Source: Chrysomallon squamiferum
Taxonomy: Eukaryota > Mollusca > Gastropoda > Neomphalida > Peltospiridae
Assembly (NCBI GenBank): GCA_012295275.1
Contig: CM022678.1
Coordinates: forward strand, 17,850,278-17,914,277
Length of the DNA stretch: 64,000 nt
Direction of reading: 5' to 3'
Shown here: one piece after another, positions 32,707-45,671 of the stretch
How the letters are laid out: each line of letters opens with the position of its first letter
Numbering within the stretch: the first letter of the stretch is position 1
Made by a program: the position numbers and the translations under genes
Notes under the pieces: model-generated
The model's input: the letters and a program-made list of their open reading frames with translations, nothing else
What the model was told of the DNA's origin: nothing
The model's database searches: none

Positions 32707-34206
32707 ACTAATTTTGAGAGAATGAGATAGATTAATAGTTAGATAGATGGATTGTTAGATGATGAGAGATAGGTAGACAATAATTATACAGATAGATAGA
32801 TTAGATAGATGATAGCTAGACAAACTGATGTGTAAGAGTCTTTATTATGTATTTGTGTGTTAAAAAGAATGGGTATATAAATGTGTGTGAAAGATAGTGT
32901 CCTTTTGTTGGATTTTTGAGAGAGTCAGATGACTGATAGAGAGATGAGAGAATGAATTTGGGTTTATGTTTGTATATGTATGTTAGAGAGGATATATGTA
33001 GAGAGATGGATATTTACAAACTACATAAATATATACATATATAGGTCCATAATAATGAGTATATGTGTATGAATATATTGTTATGTATTTAGAGGATTGG
33101 GATATAAATGAATGTGTAAATGAGAGTATGTTTATATTTGAGTATGTGTGTTAAAAAGAAAGGCTAGATATAGACAGATAACTGAGACAGAGACTGATAT
33201 GTAGGTGTGGTTATATGTTTTGGTGTGTTATAGAGAGAGAACAGGTATTGACCTCTGTCTGAAACTGAGAAGTATGCCCTGTGAATGAGATAGATTAATA
33301 GAGATAATTATATATCTATGTATAGATATAGAGATAGAGATAGATAAGATTGACAGATGAGAGATAGATATATGAGATAGGTGCATATATAGATATCTTT
33401 ATTAAACAGAGAAAGGATGGGTCAACAAATACTTGAGAACAAGATTGTGTTTATGCTGTTTATTTATTTTAGATAGATTAGATATAGAATTGTGGATGGA
33501 TTTACTTAGAGACAGGCATGTGTAATAATATACTGAGTACTTTTGGGAGGGTTAGAGAGAGGTGATGTGTGAATGAAAAAATATATATATATATTATTTA
33601 AGCTATGTCTGCATATGTGAAAGCTGGAGTGCATATGTAAAAAAGAGTATATCTCTTTGTGAGCAAGATAGAGAATACATGCATGTTCAAAAAGGAGTGT
33701 TCTTTGTATAATACACCCATTCTTCCTAAAAATATACAATTGTTTTTCAAAAATACATACACTTCTGTCTATACTCTGTTCTACTGTCTTTATATCTATA
33801 TACAGAAAAGGCTTTCAAATTAATGCCACTGTATTCAAATTTGGAAAAAATAGAAGTACCCTATGTATCCACATTCTCTCTAATGCACAGACACATAATA
33901 TTAATGAACCATACATGTTTACACACTACATCTTTTACATTGACACATATATTTCTGTCTTTCTGTCTCTCTGTCTACCTATGTATCTATCTACAATACA
34001 TATGCACTCTCAAAAACACGGAGAAAACACACACAAAACCACACATGATATACCCATTCTTTCTATCTAACTCATAAACACATATTACCACAGTTTCTTG
34101 CTCAAATACCTGAATCAACTATCAGACATATTCATCAGTTCATATTCACTCTCTAAAAGATATCTATTTCACACACACACACACACACGCACACACACAT
34201 CTAAAA

Positions 34207-34242
<36 letters not shown>

Positions 34243-35908
34243 ACACTTTATTATATACCCCACATTACCATCATACAGTTGCTTACATCTGTCATGTCTC
34301 TTAATCTGTTTGTCTATGAGTGTGTTCCTCTGTGGCTTTCTATTTGTCTTTGTTCCTTTCTATCAGTCTATTTATCTGTCCTACAAACAATCTGTCAGTC
34401 TGTCTAAGTTTTTATCTATCAAACTCTCTACCTCTGAGTCTCTCTGTCTCACTCACCTGCTGCATGCACAGCAACTTTCAAAATCTTTCTGTTTGCCTGT
34501 CCATTTATAACCCATCCTCTCTCTCTCTCTCTGCTCATATCATGTTTTTATTGTGAATGAAAGTGGATTTTTTAAATGAATATATAGATATATTCCATTG
34601 TTGAAGAGAAAAAATGCAGATTGTTCAGGGTTAATTTTCACATTCATTATACATATTTTAATACATTTTCATTTTTGCTGTTGTTGGTAAAAATTCAAAT
34701 TAAATCTATTTCAGTACAGATTTTAAATAAAAATAATAATAATTATTTTTTAGGCTTACTCAACAAATTTACACTCTGTTTCTTGGGTGTTTTTTGAAAA
34801 AGAAATAATAATAATAGTAATAATAATTGTTCTAATTAGTGAAAATTTAGTATAAACTTATATAATATTAAGTAAGAAAAAAAGAAAAAAAAAAGAAAGA
34901 AAAACAATGTTAATTAAAAAAGAACAAGAAAGATTCTGTTTTTATTTTGTGATTGAAAAAGAAATACTGAAAATAAATAAATACAAATTTAAAATTCAAT
35001 AAATTCTTTCAGTGCTAAAAAAAAGAAGCTTATTTGTATTTCTGTTGTTCATGAAAATGAAAATTGATATAAATATTAGAATTTAAGAGATCCCATTTCC
35101 ATTATTGAGCATTCTGTAGTGCTTCATCTTTTTGGTGATGTATAATATTATTAATAAACGAATAGTTCTTATTAAACCGTCTGATTTTATTATTATTATT
35201 TTTTTTAGTGACATGCATGTTGAAAACTGGTCTGGATTACGACGTTAGTTTACACTACCAAAAAAATCTACAATGTATAAACGAAATTCTGAGATGACGT
35301 GATATAAAGACACTAACTTCATCCTTCAGCAAGCATCATGATATTATTTTAGATGTCATAATATGTGATGGTTTTGGCAGCCGGAAAATAACAAATGATC
35401 CCAAATAAATCTTTCTTTACAAAACAATTTAAATCAAGATTGATAAAAATAAATTATTTTCATTGTTTGTGCAGCGTGTGTGTGTGTGGTATCTTAATTC
35501 TTCTGTCTTCTTCTGTTTTATTATTCTTGTTTCTTCTTATTCCTGTGTTTATTCATATTTCTTCATATTGTTTTTATTTGTTTTAATGTTTGTGTTTTCT
35601 TTAAAGTTATTTGATTGTTTATTTTTAACCTGTTAACCGTGATTATTGTTTCTTGTTATTTTTCTATATGGAAGTTTCTTCATAATCTTCTTTTTCTTCT
35701 TTTTCTTCTTTTGTGTTCCTCTTTCTGTATTTATTTTCAGATATTTTTGCAAGATTTTATAATATTACAATTTACTTATTATTTTTCAGTCTCCGAGTTT
35801 CTCTTTGTAGTTCTTATTCTTCTTTCTTTTTGTTTCTTCATATTTTAAATTCTTAGTTTTTATTTTAATATTTTTGATTATTTATTTATTATTTAAAAAA
35901 AAAAAAAA

Positions 35909-35952
<44 letters not shown>

Positions 35953-36380
35953 TTTTTATTTTTTTTTTTTTTTTTTAATCTACTGACCATTCATATTCTT
36001 ATTAATTTTCTTCTTCATTCTTTTTGTTTCTTATTCTTCATTTCCTAGTTTCTGCTTATTCTTTTATGTTACCATTATTTGTTATTTACTTACTTTTTCC
36101 TGACATCACTTAAAATACACTATATTATTTCTTTTAGTTCTTCAGTCTCTTTCTTTTATCATTTTAATTTTGTTATCCTGCTCATGGTTATTTAAAAAAT
36201 TAGAGTTCTTTTTATTATTATTATTATTGTATGTGTATGCGTATATATTTATATTATTATTATAATATTTATTTATTTATTTTATTTATTTATTGTATTA
36301 TTATTTTCAGTCTGTTAACAGCATCTCTATCTTTCTAGTTATTTTTCTACATTCTAATAATTCAAATTATTTTATTTTAA

Positions 36381-36416
<36 letters not shown>

Positions 36417-37017
36417 TACAGGCTAGTTATAATTCTTTTTAGTATTATATTTCTTCTTCATGTTTCTTCTTATTCAGTTGTGAGTGAACTTTTTTTGCTT
36501 TGTTTTGGTTTTTACTCACATTTGTTTTTTCAAATGATCTGAGGTCAGAACTTACACTTAGTTACAGCACTTAAGAGATACAAAACTGCACATAACAATA
36601 TTCCTACATTATTCTCAACAGTATTCAATGTTTTAATAAAACAAGTTACCTAGTAATATCTCAGATAATTAATATTTCAGTACACATTTTTGTTACTAGT
36701 GTAGATGTTCTTTCTAATTGAAAATGTGATTCCACTGAGATGTCATATTTCTAGCATTTGCCAGTGAAAACACTGTTATTTTGATATTCCAAGCAGACCT
36801 GAACAATAATGAAGTTGTAAACTTGTATTGTTGTTATCAATATATTTTGTTTTCTAAAAATTACTATTATTAGTGATTTTTTAGAACCAGTATTATTCTG
36901 ATAACTTGTTTGTTTCTATTAGTCTATTTTAAATAGTTACCAATCAGTTGTTAAAAATATTACGTGACAGTTGTATTTATATGTTTTTATTTTTTTGTTT
37001 TATTTTATTATTTACAC

Positions 37018-37262
37018 AGAACTGACATGGGTTTCACATCATCAAAAAGAAATGGCAGTCAGCACCAAAAACACCAGTACCAGCATTAGACTGAGACAAA
37101 CTGACATCACCACACCAACCACTGAAAACTCAAACTCCTGTGCCAAGCAAGGAAGATATGGATCCACAGAAAAAGTTTGATCATGTGATTCTTCTTGTGA
37201 ATCCAGAGTTTTTGTTGAAAGAATCCAGAGTTTTTGTTGAAAGCAGCCAGACAAAGACTTAA
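37018..37262 (+). pseudogene. Candidate decayed N-terminal exon (MGFTSSKR...)
   Basis: After a TTTACACAG acceptor-like site, ATG at 37028 opens MGFTSSKRNGSQHQKHQYQH and a stop. MG followed by small and basic residues would fit N-myristoylation. A second frame then reads TDITTPTTENSNSCAKQGRY and GSTEKV, and a third DPQKKFDHVILLVNPEFLLK before TAA at 37260. Three adjoining protein-like frames suggest one exon with two frameshifts. A 22-bp segment (AATCCAGAGTTTTTGTTGAA) is tandemly duplicated at 37200-37241. Confidence 0.3.
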
Positions 37263-38007
37263 ACTGCCACAAGCTTTACCACTTAGTCACTTAGTCAGAT
37301 TTTAATAACTTTAAAAAATGTTCAAGTAAATATATTTGTAAATATGTCTATCTGTCTGTTTCTCTTTGTGTCTATCTATTTATTTATGTATTTCTATCTC
37401 TCTCTGCTTTTCTGTGTGTATTTCTTTCCTTGATAAAGGTGTTTGTCTTTCTGAGAATCTGTCTATATGCCTATGTTTCTGCTTACTATATACTTATCTG
37501 TTTGTCCTTCTATATTCACTGTGTCTTTATATATCATTTCTTATTTGTTCCTAATTAGCAAGTTTTTAGTTTTCTTTCTTTTTTCTTTATTTCTTCTCTT
37601 TATGTTTTTAACAATTACTTTCAAATACTTGTAATATTTTTGAAGTATAACAAAGAAAGAAAATATCTTATATAATCTTTCTTTACGTTCTCTTTTGATA
37701 ATTCTGAATATAAATAGCTTAAGAATCAGTTAAAATAATTTTAAATTTATTCATAGTTTTAATTTATAAAAATGCTTTTAAAACAAGTTTATTTATTAAT
37801 TTTCTTATTATTTTTAATTTATTTAAAATATAACCATACTGAGTTACAGAACATTGGATATTTACATTCATTATTATTAATCTTTTCATTATTTTATTTA
37901 ATATTACAACCTACTGAATAATTTAGTATTGTATATTTTCATTAATTATTAACACCTTTATTTTTGGTTTTTTACTTATTTTTTTACCTTGGTTTTAAAT
38001 TTATCAG

Positions 38008-38116
38008 GAAACAGTTTTGGACCTGAGGCTTTCCGAGCTGTGTGTTTGGCAATGTGTTCTAACACAACAGTGATCTTCCTTAGCCTCACCACCAACAAAA
38101 CAGACACTGAGAGTGC
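38008..38116 (+). pseudogene. Leucine-rich-repeat-like exon, NLR type
   Basis: The acceptor TTTATCAG and a donor GTGAGT at 38117 bound LSGNSFGPEAFRAVCLAMCS, then NTTVIFLSLTTNKTDTESA. LxLSGNxFGxEAFxAVCxAMxxNTT is the pattern of ribonuclease-inhibitor-type LRRs of NOD-like receptors. One to one-and-a-half repeats are present. It is followed by similar exons at 39137, 39634 and 40371, some with stops, so I treat the group as a decayed or partial LRR gene. Confidence 0.45.
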
Positions 38117-38157
38117 TGTGAGTAATCTTAATTATAACTGTTATAAAATGTTTTATA

Positions 38158-38159
38158 AC

Positions 38160-38207
<48 letters not shown>

Positions 38208-38242
38208 CAATAATAGTAATAATAATAATAATAAAAAACTTA
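38158..38242. repeat. (AAT)n microsatellite
   Basis: About 25 AAT units with short interruptions, directly after the LRR-like exon. The Asn- and Ile-rich frames here are artefacts. Confidence 0.95.
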
Positions 38243-38599
38243 ATAACAAGAAAGTATTTTATATTTATATATGTATAACTGTGAAAAACAAATTCTTATT
38301 TTCTCTTCTTCTTCTTCTTCTTATTATTATTACTGTTGCCATTATTATTATTATTGTTGTTGTTGTTATTATTAATATTATTATTGTTATTGTTATTGTT
38401 ATTATTAGTAGTAGTATATGTAATTCTCCAGTAGTGTCAATTAGGTACTAATATTGCTACTTCTGCTCCTACCACTGTTATTCTATTACTGAAAAAAATA
38501 CTAACAGTGACTTTCAACGCACTAAAACTATTATATATCTATGTACCACTATGTCTCTTACTGCTATTTCTACTGTTGTTATTTATATGTTAATTATAT

Positions 38600-38631
38600 T
38601 ATATTTACTACCATTATTACATCTACTACTG

Positions 38632-38702
<71 letters not shown>

Positions 38703-39070
38703 GTGGTGGCTCCAGTTATTTACTACCTCTTCTTGTTGTATTTACTACTACTACACAACCTAAGCTAATTCTACCACAGTTACAACTAGTACTAATAATA
38801 CAACTAGTATAGTTACTACTAATACTACAACTATTACCACTATTACTACTACTAGTTCTACTAATACTAAAACTATTACTACTTCTAGTATTGTTACCAC
38901 TAATAGCACAACTACGAATTCTGCTGCTGCTGTTACAACTACTACTACAACTTCTACTACTGCTACCACTGCTACTACTACTGTTACTAATACTAAAACT
39001 ACTACTAGTGCTGTTACTACTAGTTCTATTGCTAGTATTACTACAACTACTACTACAGCTGTTGATACTG
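38600..39070. repeat. (TAC)n microsatellite and its 400-bp degenerate extension
   Basis: 38620-38701 is nearly pure TAC. From 38760 to 39070 the sequence stays built of ACT/GCT/ATT triplets with high mutation, an old expanded tract. Three-base periodicity makes long false ORFs on both strands. Confidence 0.9.
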
Positions 39071-39136
39071 TTGCTACTATTAAGATCTGACAAATTTCTC
39101 GTTATTATTATTATTATTTTTTTTTTCTGCTGATAG

Positions 39137-39231
39137 TTAAAATACAGTTGCCAAGTTACTTTAGATATTCCAGAATCCAAACCAGACACAAGTTTTCTTC
39201 AGGAATTAAGTCTGAACTCCAGTTGTTTATT
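39137..39231 (+). pseudogene. LRR-like exon fragment
   Basis: The frame SCQVTLDIPESKPDTSFLQE, then LSLNSSCLL, ends at a GTATGT donor (39232). LxLNSSCLL fits the end of an LRR unit. Weak on its own, but it lies between two better candidates on the same strand. Confidence 0.35.
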
Positions 39232-39633
39232 AGGTATGTGTATTAAATATGTAAAAACTGCTTGTTTACTTTTTGTCTTTGTTCTCATGCTCTTGAAAAC
39301 TCTCTCTCTCTCTCTCTTTTTGACTCCTACACATACCTTCTCTCTGTATATTTTTTCTTTATCCATAATTATCAACCTCATTCTACTTAACACTCTCTCT
39401 TTCTTTCTCATTCATTCTTTGTCATTCTATTTGTGTCTGTGTCTGGCATCTCAGTGTATTTGTCATCTGTTGTTGGTATATTTAGGGTTAGTTGGTGTTT
39501 GTTTCTGAGTTTCTGTCTGTCTGTGTATGTGTGTCTCTGTAAATGTACTTGCTAGCTTTTTCTATGTGTATTTCGGGATGTGTTGTGGTATGTATATGAA
39601 AGATGAATGATTTTTTTTTAATCATTTTTATCA

Positions 39634-39882
39634 AGATGAATCAAACCAAAGTTCTGTTGCAAGTCTGGTGTATGGCATTAATGAAGCTGATGGACTCACA
39701 GAGAAACTGTCCATAGAGAAATTTACAAACTTGAAGTATATCAATTTAAGAAAAGCAGAACTAAACTCTAGTACTTTTGGACAATTACTTTTGTGGATGT
39801 CACTGACTCAGTAAGCAACCATTACCTTAGATGGGTTGAGAACAGCTGATACAGATGCTGTGAAAGCCATTTGTGGTCAGTA
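39634..39882 (+). pseudogene. LRR-like exon with premature stop
   Basis: The frame DESNQSSVASLVYGINEADG, LTEKLSIEKFTNLKYINLRK, and AELNSSTFGQLLLWMSLTQ is followed by TAA at 39811-39813. It then continues in the same frame as ATITLDGLRTADTDAVKAIC to a TAG. LxIEKFTNLKYINLRKAEL is LRR-like. The TAA could also be read as a splice donor (CAG/TAAGCA is not GT), so a nonsense mutation is more likely. Confidence 0.4.
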
Positions 39883-40080
39883 GTAGCCATTTGATTCATT
39901 AAAAGTAACTGTTACCGATTTTAATTTTGTAAATGTTTTTAAATAATTGTATCTGTCTATCTATCTATCTATCTAGATAGATAGATCTACATCTCTCTTA
40001 CTCTATCTCTGAGTCTCTTTCTGCCTTTTATAATTAATTTTGTAATTTTAGCTTTGCATATATTTATATTCCTGAGACTG

Positions 40081-40082
<2 letters not shown>

Positions 40083-40139
<57 letters not shown>

Positions 40140-40240
40140 AATAGTGATAATTGCTACTCAGATAATAGTGTGTGTGTGTATCAGCAATAGTTATAATTGT
40201 CACTACTCAGATAGTAGTGTGTGTGTGTGTGTGTGTGTGT
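40083..40240. repeat. (GT)n microsatellite with short tandem repeat
   Basis: 40083-40136 is GT repeat. A roughly 70-bp unit (TAATTGYCACTACTCAGATA plus GTGTGTG) then repeats two to three times to about 40290. Confidence 0.85.
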
Positions 40241-40370
40241 CAGGAAAAGTGATAATTGTCACTACTCGGACAGTAGTGTGTGTGTGTTAAGAAATATTTG
40301 ATTATCAGTTTATATGTTTAAATGTTTTGTACAAAATACTCAGGCCTGTTTTATTTAAATTTAAGATTGA

Positions 40371-40492
40371 ATCTGCCCTTAGTCTTTGTTTATGCCGCCA
40401 AGGGACACAACTCTGAGTTAAAGAGCTTGAATACTGTTGGAAACTCATTAGCTTCCTGATTAAACTGACAGCACCTGGAGGACATCCTGGTA
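40371..40492 (+). pseudogene. LRR-like remnant with stops
   Basis: The frame FVYAAKGHNSELKSLNTVGN, then SLAS, is interrupted by TGA codons and ends near a GTAAAC donor-like site at 40493. LKSLNTVGNSLAS resembles an LRR core (LxSLNLxGNxL). Confidence 0.3.
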
Positions 40493-40499
40493 AACAGTT

Positions 40500-40606
40500 A
40501 TTGTTATTTTTTTATTTTAACATTTATATGGTTCTTATTTATTGAAATTTGTCATCTCATTTATTTATTTATTTATCTGTAGGTGTTGTATTCTGTGTAT
40601 GAAATT

Positions 40607-40651
<45 letters not shown>

Positions 40652-41042
40652 ATATATACATATATATGTGCATGTGTAACTTTTGGATAAACAGTTTTAA
40701 AATATCATTATAACTACATTATTTTTATTAACTTTATTTTCTTTACAAATACATTTACTGATTTTATATCAAATATAGACACATACTTACAAATGTATTT
40801 TGTTTGAACACAATCTATGAATGTATTTACAAATAAAAGAACAAGAAAATAGTTATTAATGTAGTGTGTGTGTGTGTAAGAGAGAGAGTGAGCGAGAGGA
40901 GCAAGAGAGCTTAATAAATATAAAATGATTAACATGAAATAGCATTTCTCATTACTTAACATATATATCTCAACTTTTGCATCCTATTTTTTTTCTTCAA
41001 TTTTACATTAATTTCTAAATCTACAATTTTCTTTTCTCTACC

Positions 41043-41074
<32 letters not shown>

Positions 41075-43660
41075 ATATCTATCTTAATGAGTTTAATTCT
41101 ATTGTTTATTCTTGGTTGTTTCTTTTATAACACATTTTAAGACTCGTAATATCTTTATTTCTCTCTCACTATCTCTGATTCTCTCTTTCACTGTCTTTCT
41201 TTCTTTCATGGTCTTTTCCTGTTCATAAAGTGTATTTGCATAATTATGATACCTAGGTTTAAAGAAAGTAGTTTGTTTTTGCCTTGATGCACATTGAAAG
41301 GCTCACATATAACAAAAATAAATAAATAAATAAATAAATAAAAAATAATAAAATAATGGTAACAAATAAAAAAAACATAAATTAAAAAATGTATTCTTTC
41401 GTTGGTAATTATGTGTATTGGTATCATGTGCTCATAAAATGATGTCAGTTCTTTTTGTGAAATGGACAGGGATGAAAACATATCTTTAAATAACTGTGAA
41501 ATTTTGGATAACCATTGTTTTTACAAACTATACAAATGAATGAATGAATGAATGTCAATTCTACTTCATAGACAATTATTTTAAAAATGCTCTATAGAAC
41601 ATTTTCTGATACAAAGAATGTTAATTTCAACCATACAACTTAACTGATGATTGTTGCCTCTATCCAGTGTTCTGATATAGAAAATAATAATTTCTACCAT
41701 CCTGTTTGTATGATTTTCTTTAATACTCTCTTCAACATTTTCTGATAAAGAATAGCATGATAAAATATGCTGTTAATTCTCACAGACTGATACTGATATT
41801 TATGTTCTAATAAAATGTATAAAGGACCAAAGTTTATAAAGGAAATAATATTTTTATTAGATTTTTGTTTTCAGGTATCTTAATCTTTGTTGTTTTCATT
41901 GAAGTGTTTTTGGTAATGTCAGTTATCATTTATTTAAGGCCAGGATGTGATCTCTGAGCCTGTTAGTTTAACGATTAACCATAAAAACTGTTAAAAATGT
42001 GTGTATACATTTGTGTGTGTGTGTGTTCAATAGTTCACTCAGATTTTATTTTATTTTGTTGAAAGTTGTTTGGTTTTTGTACTTTTTCTGTTTCACTTGT
42101 TTTTTTCTATCTTTCTCTTTGATCATCTTCCTTATTTGTTTCATTCTTTTAAAATAACATAAAATTCTATGACTATCTGTTTGAGAAATTTTACTTGGTA
42201 ACTGTTTATTTTTTATTTCAGGCGAAAAAAGGAAAGTGTTATATGGTAGAGGAGCAAGAGAGCATTTTTGATGCACACCCTAGATCTGTATCTGCTGTCT
42301 TCTGTACAGAGAAATTTCTATTTAACTTACACTTGTTGTTTAGATGTTATAATTACTAATGTTGATATTTATTAAAATAAATATAATTTATTTCATTTTC
42401 AGTTGTTGCCTTGTTTTTCATTATTAATGCATTTTTAAGATAAATTGAATGAACTGTTTCAAATACAATAAACATCTCTACCAAAAAGTTTGATCACATT
42501 ATTGTAAACACTGATGTGAAAACAACTGTGATTTCTTCAAATGTAAATTCTCTTAACCCACTTGATCGCTGACTGTAAATCATAAAACAAAAGACTTGAA
42601 TTGATATAAGGAACATGTTTTTATTAGTTTGCATACATTTCAATACAAATATTGAGTCCTTTTTTCACATTCAGTTTACAAAAGGCATTTTTCTTACATT
42701 CATATTCACAAATTAAATGTCTTTTTTAAATACTGAAAAAGTATGTTCTTTAATAAGTTATTTTATTATTGACAATAATAAGACTATACAGAAACGCGTG
42801 AAGTGCTAGATGAATACTGTATTTATTATTGTATTGATATTACTGAAAATTAACTGTGCACCTTTCAGTGTCAGAACGTGATACTTTGTTTTATAACTGC
42901 AGTAACATGACATTCCACAACACAGTTTACATCTCTCCCTATGTTTATAGTTTTCTTTATAGTCTGCCAAATTTCATAATGAATTAACAGTTACTTAAAT
43001 TGGGAAATTAATAATTAAACTATAAGGTACATCTGAATTATTTAGTGCAATTAATTAAAATTTGTTAATTTCTGCATCATGTTTAAAAATACTGTTGAGC
43101 TTTAGAAATCATCATTTTGATATAAAATATGTGTATACTGGTTTGAAACTGTATACTGAGTATTCTGTTTGCCAAATGACTGAAATGAATCTCAGATTTT
43201 TACACAGATTATGAAGGAAAAATACCAAGTAAATTTTATTCAGATAAAAATTCGTTACTTGCTTCAGATCAATCATATCACTGATATTTTGGTGTAATCT
43301 CCTGTTTTTTATTTTTATTTTATTTTATTTTATTTTATTTTATTTTATTTTTTTTTTCATTATTTTTAAGTTATATAATTTAAAAGATAATTATATTTTT
43401 GAAAATATATTACATAGCTGCTAAATATAATTACATAATAATTTAAATGAAAAGCAAAATATAGCTGATTACTCTGCTGATTGATAAATAATAATTCTGC
43501 TAAATTTATCAAAAAAAAAAAAAAAAAAAAAAAAATTACACTCGAGTCTTGTGACAAGATTCTACATCGTATTGTTTTCGATTATCTGCCCTTGAAAACT
43601 TTCCATAAAGCAGACGACGAAACATTTTACATACTAAATTACAAACATGTACTCCAAAGT
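40500..43660. other. AT-rich spacer
   Basis: (GT)n lies at 40612-40648, a T tract at 41042-41068, (TAAA)n at 41316-41345, (TTTTA)n at 43312-43350 and an A tract at 43511-43535. A possible small exon (EKRKVLYGRGARE, after TTATTTCAG near 42221) is too short to call. AATAAA signals are common but uninformative here. Confidence 0.5.
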
Positions 43661-43676
43661 ATATATAGAATATAGC

Positions 43677-43870
43677 TGTCGTATATAGCTGTGTAATGAG
43701 TAATACATGTAAATGTGTAGGTACGTTCCAGGAATATCAAATATCGATTTCCATACAATATAAACAATATACCGTATCTATTAATATGTGATAAATAACT
43801 AAAATATAAACAATAAAAATAAATACAGTGGACGCTGTCAAAACCGGATGATTCATTGAGACCAACGTTT
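43677..43870. repeat. Duplicate of 16495-16715
   Basis: Second copy of the block next to the P4H-like exon, with a 17-bp insertion (ATATCGATTTCCATACA) relative to the first. Confidence 0.85.
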
Positions 43871-44637
43871 TCTCTGTGATTTTCTACAGTTGCATTTAAC
43901 AATCACTACATATGTGTGTGGATAGCTAAATATTTTTGCCACCGAGAATATTAACTGTTCATTTGTCAAATCTAAAACGTCTTCTATCTCTCCCGCTAAT
44001 TCTCTACCGTTAATTTCATAGTCATGAAATACGCTCTGAATTGTTTCCGTTCTGTGTTTCTCGAGACTGATGCCCATCCAATTACGTACATAGTTGTATT
44101 TTTTCATTTTGTATGCGAGGCAACCTAACTGATAGCAGTCTTCTGCTGATAATTTCTGTATATATAGTTCATATATAAACCGTCTGCTAATCTTGTCACA
44201 TTTAATTTGTACGTGTCCTGAAGTCGGAACACAGCTGCAGTTACCCCTTCCAAATATTCGTAACTTGGAAGATGTTCACGAATTTCATGTAGTTCAGTTA
44301 GCGCTCTCTGGGACGTAATACTTTCGTAAAGAATAGGCTGCACATCTCGTTCCCAGTCCAACGTGAAACGTTTAATATATAAAAATGCACCAATCGGGTT
44401 GGCTATGTAACGATTTGGGTCTTTTAGTGCGATCGAACAGTGCTGTTCCATTTGATCTGAAATTGTTTTCAACTTTTCCAATTTAGTTCCTTGTTCGTGA
44501 ACGTGACTGAAATTTCTTAATGCTATTGCCAAGTCTCTTCCTGCTAGTACAGAGCTGTAGAGATGTGATACGGACGTAAACAGTTCTGAATTCACAGCTG
44601 ATAAAAGCAAAACTAAAATAATGTACTGCTGATACAT
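43853..44637 (-). pseudogene. Prolyl 4-hydroxylase alpha subunit-like, N-terminal part, copy 2
   Basis: The minus-strand start MYQQYIILVLLLSAVNS is a good signal peptide, cleaved before ELFTSV. The next 130 residues fit the P4HA N-terminal (dimerisation) domain: ELFTSVSHLY, AIALKDPNRYIANPIGAFLY and VFRLQDTYKLNV. After about 44200 the frame runs into a stop at 44125, but another frame carries on with IQKLSAEDCYQLGCLAYKMK. This matches the AEDCxxLGxxAY start of the peptide-binding TPR domain, and is followed by SLEKHRTETIQ. So a one-base frameshift (or error) sits near 44200. The enzyme hydroxylates proline in collagen-like proteins in the ER, but no catalytic HxD...H domain is in the window, so this is a broken or partial gene. 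Its continuation ends at the duplicated block 43670-43870. Confidence 0.7.
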
Positions 44638-44869
44638 ATTTGAAGGTATCTGCTAGTGATATGAATTCTAAATATCTGGTATAAAAATAGAGTTATGATG
44701 ATTTAATTTTAAACATATGTCAGTTTAAATTAAGCTGGGGGGGGAATAAAACTACACATTTCATTATTTTATATTTCATTTTATTTGTTTATTTTATTTA
44801 TTTTATTATTTTTACTTTTTCTTATTTGTTGTACATTTGTTTTTGTCTTTGAGTTTATGTGTGTGTGAG

Positions 44870-44871
<2 letters not shown>

Positions 44872-44938
<67 letters not shown>
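44872..44938. repeat. (GA)n microsatellite
   Basis: About 33 GA units upstream (minus) of the P4H-like start. Confidence 0.95.
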
Positions 44939-44940
<2 letters not shown>

Positions 44941-45127
44941 TTTTTATTTTTGAATTTTATTTTATGAATGTGTTTGAATAAATGTCAGTTTTAATAGATA
45001 CAAAATGTGTTTTTTTATACAAAAATCATTAAACTTTATTACATTTCCATTTTTATTTTTATTTTTCTTTCTTTCTCTCTGTAGACGACTATATTCTGTG
45101 AATCGTGAAGAATCTCCTCTTAAGTAA

Positions 45128-45660
45128 ATAAATACAGTACAGTGACGTGATATTAGCAGTATTAAGTACATAAATACTGTACAGTAATGGGATATTAGCA
45201 GTATTAAGTACATAAATACTATTATATTAATGTGATATTAGCAGTATTAAGTAAATAAATACTGTACAGTAATGGGATATTAGCAGTATTAAGTACATAA
45301 ATACTATTATATTAATGTGATATTAGCAGTATTAAGTAAATAAATACTGTACAGTAATGGGATATTAGCAGTATTAAGTAAATAAATACTATTATATTAA
45401 TGGGATATTAGCAGTATTAAGTAAATAAATACTGTACAGTAATGGGATATTAGCAGTATTAAGTACATAAATACTATTACATTAATGTGATATTAGCAGT
45501 ATTAAGTAAATAAATACTGTTCAGTAACGTGATATTAGCAGTATTAAGTACATAAATACTATACTGTAATGTGATATTACTAGAATTAAGTAAATAAACA
45601 CTGTACAGTGACGTGATATTAGTAGCATTCAGTAAAAAAATACTGTACAGTGATGTGTGA
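45128..45660. repeat. 42/43-bp tandem repeat with internal palindrome
   Basis: About twelve units of ATACTGTACAGTAATGGGAT then ATTAGCAGTATTAAGTACAT. Two subtypes alternate: one carries the palindrome ACTGTACAGT, the other ACTATTATATTAATG. A short satellite without coding content. Confidence 0.9.
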
Positions 45661-45671
45661 TATTAACCAAG

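Larger units (their letters stand above)
31460..37010. other. Long simple-repeat-rich spacer
   Basis: 31680-33490 is a GATA/GTGT mosaic, with a 48-bp higher-order repeat at 32140-32310 and (GT)n at 32660-32703. 34170-34240 has (AC)n then (AT)n; 34520-34532 is (CT)n. 35460-36480 is strongly T/C-biased with TTA and ATTT runs. I recognise no exon in these 5.5 kb. Confidence 0.6.

Noticed and set aside
38541-39189. Thr-, Leu- and Ser-rich frames on both strands
   Set aside because: They arise from the triplet TAC/ACT repeat and overlap each other on opposite strands.
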